From positions 1 to 14,893 of the forward strand of contig CBDVCD010000058.1 in NCBI GenBank assembly GCA_965372385.1: DNA of 14,893 bases, read 5' to 3'. Source of the DNA: JASJBU01 sp965372385. GTDB taxonomy: Bacteria; Pseudomonadota; Gammaproteobacteria; Chromatiales; Chromatiaceae. Under the pieces are notes generated by a model that was not told where the DNA came from, did not search any database, and saw only the letters and a program-made list of their open reading frames with translations. This document shows, piece after piece, positions 13,427 through 14,893 of this stretch. Every line of letters starts with the position of its first letter. Position 1 is the first letter of the stretch. The translations under genes and the position numbers were made by a program.

Positions 13427-14734
13427 ATGAAAAAACTGATTTTAACCCTGCTGCTTGTGTTCGCAACGGCGGGCATGGCCCAGTCCGCCGACAACGCCGA
13501 CAGCAGCTTTAAGGCGGGACTGAAGGCCTTTCGCAGCGGCGACTATCAAACCGCCCTGGGACACTTTGAACAGGCCAGGCGGCAGGGACTGAAACGGCCC
13601 GCGCTCGATTACAACCTGGGCGTCAGTTACTACAAACTCAAAGACTACCACCGGGCGCGTGATGCCTTCCTCCGCGCAGCATCCCACACAAGCATCCGTC
13701 CCTTGGCCTACTACAATCTGGGACTGGTTGAACTGCGTCTCGACAACAAGCAGGAGGCGATGCGCAGGTTCCGCGAGGCCCGCGACGCAGCCCAGGACGA
13801 ACGCCTGCAGGGTCTGGCCGAGCGCATGCTGGCTAAACTCGAAGGCCAGCCAGTGGAGGCGGCGCCCAGAGCAGACAAGGCCTGGTGGCTGGCCAGCGTG
13901 AGCCTCAATGCCGGCTATGACGACAACCTGATCGACCCCAGCGATGAATTGAGCAGCAACGAAGGGGACGGTTTCTACGAACTATTCGCCCTTGCCAGTG
14001 GTCCCCTAGTGGGTACCTACAACGACGGCATCCGCCTCGACCTTAGCGCCTTTGCCATCCGCTACCAGGAAATAGATGCCTACGACATGAACGTCCTGCG
14101 CGGCGGGGTGAGCAGCGTCAAGCCCCTGGGGGCATGGCAAAGCCGTCTGGGGCTTGAGCTGGAGCGCAGCACACTGGGTGATGACAGCTATCTTGGCGGC
14201 GTCCATCTGCTCGTCTCCACCGAGCGTATCTTCGGTGACAAGCGTCTGAGACTGCGCTTCCGCGCCACCGACTTCACCGCCCTGGAAGAGAGCCACGACC
14301 CACTCGAAGGTCAACGCTACCAGTTCGACGCCGAACTGCGCCGGAAGATCGCCCGTCAGAGTCATTGGCGCATCGCCTACCAACTGGAGTTCAACGAGCG
14401 CGAAGACCTGGCCACCCCCACCACCTTCACTAGTTTTTCACCCACCCGCCACAACCTGCGCCTGGCCGGCGAAATCCCGCTGTCCCCGGAATGGACCCTG
14501 GGCGGCGACCTGCGCTACCGCCTCAGCCGCTACAACGACGACCACCTCTTCAGTGATGGCAGTTCGGACAGACGCGAGGACGTGCAGCTCCAGACCAGGC
14601 TCAAGCTGCGCTACGCACTGTCCACCAACTGGGAGGCGCAGCTCGAGTACAGCTACACCGACAACGACTCCAGCATTGACGGCTACGACTACGACCGCAA
14701 TCTCTACCTGCTTGGCATCAGCACCCTGTTCTGA
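13427..14734 (+). CDS. TPR protein with C-terminal outer-membrane beta-barrel
   Basis: The product is 435 aa from ATG 13427, preceded at 7 nt by GGTGA; the frame opens at GTG 13292, but only the ATG gives a signal peptide (MKKLILTLLLVFATAGMAQS). Residues about 25-130 are three TPR units (SGDYQTALGHFEQARRQG, LKDYHRARDAFLRAA, LDNKQEAMRRFREAR). From about 150 to the end, alternating polar/hydrophobic strands with many Tyr, Arg and Asp (SLNAGYDDNLI, LRLRFRATDF, LQTRLKLRYALS, EAQLEYSYTDND) end in LYLLGISTLF, with the terminal Phe used for BAM recognition. This TPR-plus-barrel layout is seen in SLAM-like and other outer-membrane assembly or export proteins; its substrate is unknown. A REP-like copy lies 57 nt after the stop and a duplicate of its 3' end lies 4 kb upstream. 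Confidence 0.85.
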   Translation: MKKLILTLLLVFATAGMAQSADNADSSFKAGLKAFRSGDYQTALGHFEQARRQGLKRPALDYNLGVSYYKLKDYHRARDAFLRAASHTSIRPLAYYNLGLVELRLDNKQEAMRRFREARDAAQDERLQGLAERMLAKLEGQPVEAAPRADKAWWLASVSLNAGYDDNLIDPSDELSSNEGDGFYELFALASGPLVGTYNDGIRLDLSAFAIRYQEIDAYDMNVLRGGVSSVKPLGAWQSRLGLELERSTLGDDSYLGGVHLLVSTERIFGDKRLRLRFRATDFTALEESHDPLEGQRYQFDAELRRKIARQSHWRIAYQLEFNEREDLATPTTFTSFSPTRHNLRLAGEIPLSPEWTLGGDLRYRLSRYNDDHLFSDGSSDRREDVQLQTRLKLRYALSTNWEAQLEYSYTDNDSSIDGYDYDRNLYLLGISTLF

Positions 14735-14790
14735 GCCACGGAGTTTGATCTATTGAAGAGGCGAATAAATCTGTTTCCCGAACTATACTT

Positions 14791-14835
14791 TAAATTAAAA
14801 GGGCCAGGTTAGAATTAATTACCGGTCGTATAATA
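14791..14835. repeat. REP-like sequence, half copy C
   Basis: TAAATTAAAAGGGCCAGGTT followed by AGAATTAATTACCGGTCGTA and TAATA matches the left half of copies A and B. The right half (the CTTGTCACATG spacer and the GACCCTGGCCCC arm) is missing; the sequence diverges after 14835. It lies 57 nt after the barrel gene stop. Confidence 0.75.
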
Positions 14836-14893
14836 GATAGCTGAAGTTTTACGTTTTTTCTAAGCAGTCAGAAAATTTTTAGCGCATTATGAG

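Noticed and set aside
1..14893. tRNA or rRNA genes
   Set aside because: I saw no cloverleaf with conserved T-loop bases and no rRNA sequence on reading; a tRNAscan run would settle it.

Overview
The window looks like chromosome from a sulfur-oxidising gammaproteobacterium, probably of the Chromatiales/Sedimenticola-Thiodiazotropha kind. The evidence is a flavocytochrome c sulfide dehydrogenase pair (fccA-fccB), several exported multihaem cytochromes, and a RES/Xre toxin-antitoxin module among decayed mobile elements. The taxon is an inference; no rRNA or other marker gene is present.

Layout. (1) 1-3854, + strand: the 3' part of an octahaem hydroxylamine-oxidoreductase (HAO) family cytochrome, a small exported TPR protein, then fccA and fccB. 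All point the same way and could share transcripts; all products are predicted to be exported. (2) 3855-4241: a non-coding block with a GC-rich hairpin, two copies of a 102-nt structured repeat, and an intrinsic terminator between them. (3) 4242-7152, - strand: a pentahaem lipoprotein and an exported pentapeptide-repeat protein. (4) 7166-8671: an accessory patch with a transposase scrap, a RES toxin/Xre-type antitoxin operon whose promoter lies on a perfect 44-bp palindrome, and a 168-bp MITE. (5) 8844-10607, + strand: a doubtful acidic ORF, a DUF4202 protein, and an exported single-haem Tll0287-like (DUF3365) protein with the family's expected Cys ligand. (6) 10608-14893: a repeat-rich region with an Ala-rich coiled-coil protein carrying a histone-H1-like tail, a frameshifted scrap of a REP-associated tyrosine transposase (RAYT), an acidic exported protein and a TPR/outer-membrane-barrel protein. 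Three copies of one REP-like sequence are interspersed. One sits beside a 51-bp duplicate of the barrel gene's 3' end.

How the parts fit. FccAB oxidises sulfide in the periplasm and passes electrons to soluble cytochromes. The adjacent HAO-family enzyme handles hydroxylamine or nitrite-level nitrogen compounds, so the first cluster may couple periplasmic sulfur and nitrogen redox chemistry; this is inference. The pentahaem lipoprotein adds a membrane-anchored electron carrier.

The strongest unexplained signal is the pair of 102-nt elements at 3931-4032 and 4119-4220. They have the same length and a 46/52 identical core, but their 25-nt flanking arms are unrelated in sequence. Each pair of arms still forms a 25-bp stem whose only non-Watson-Crick pairs are G.U. 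Two of the core differences form compensatory base-pair changes.
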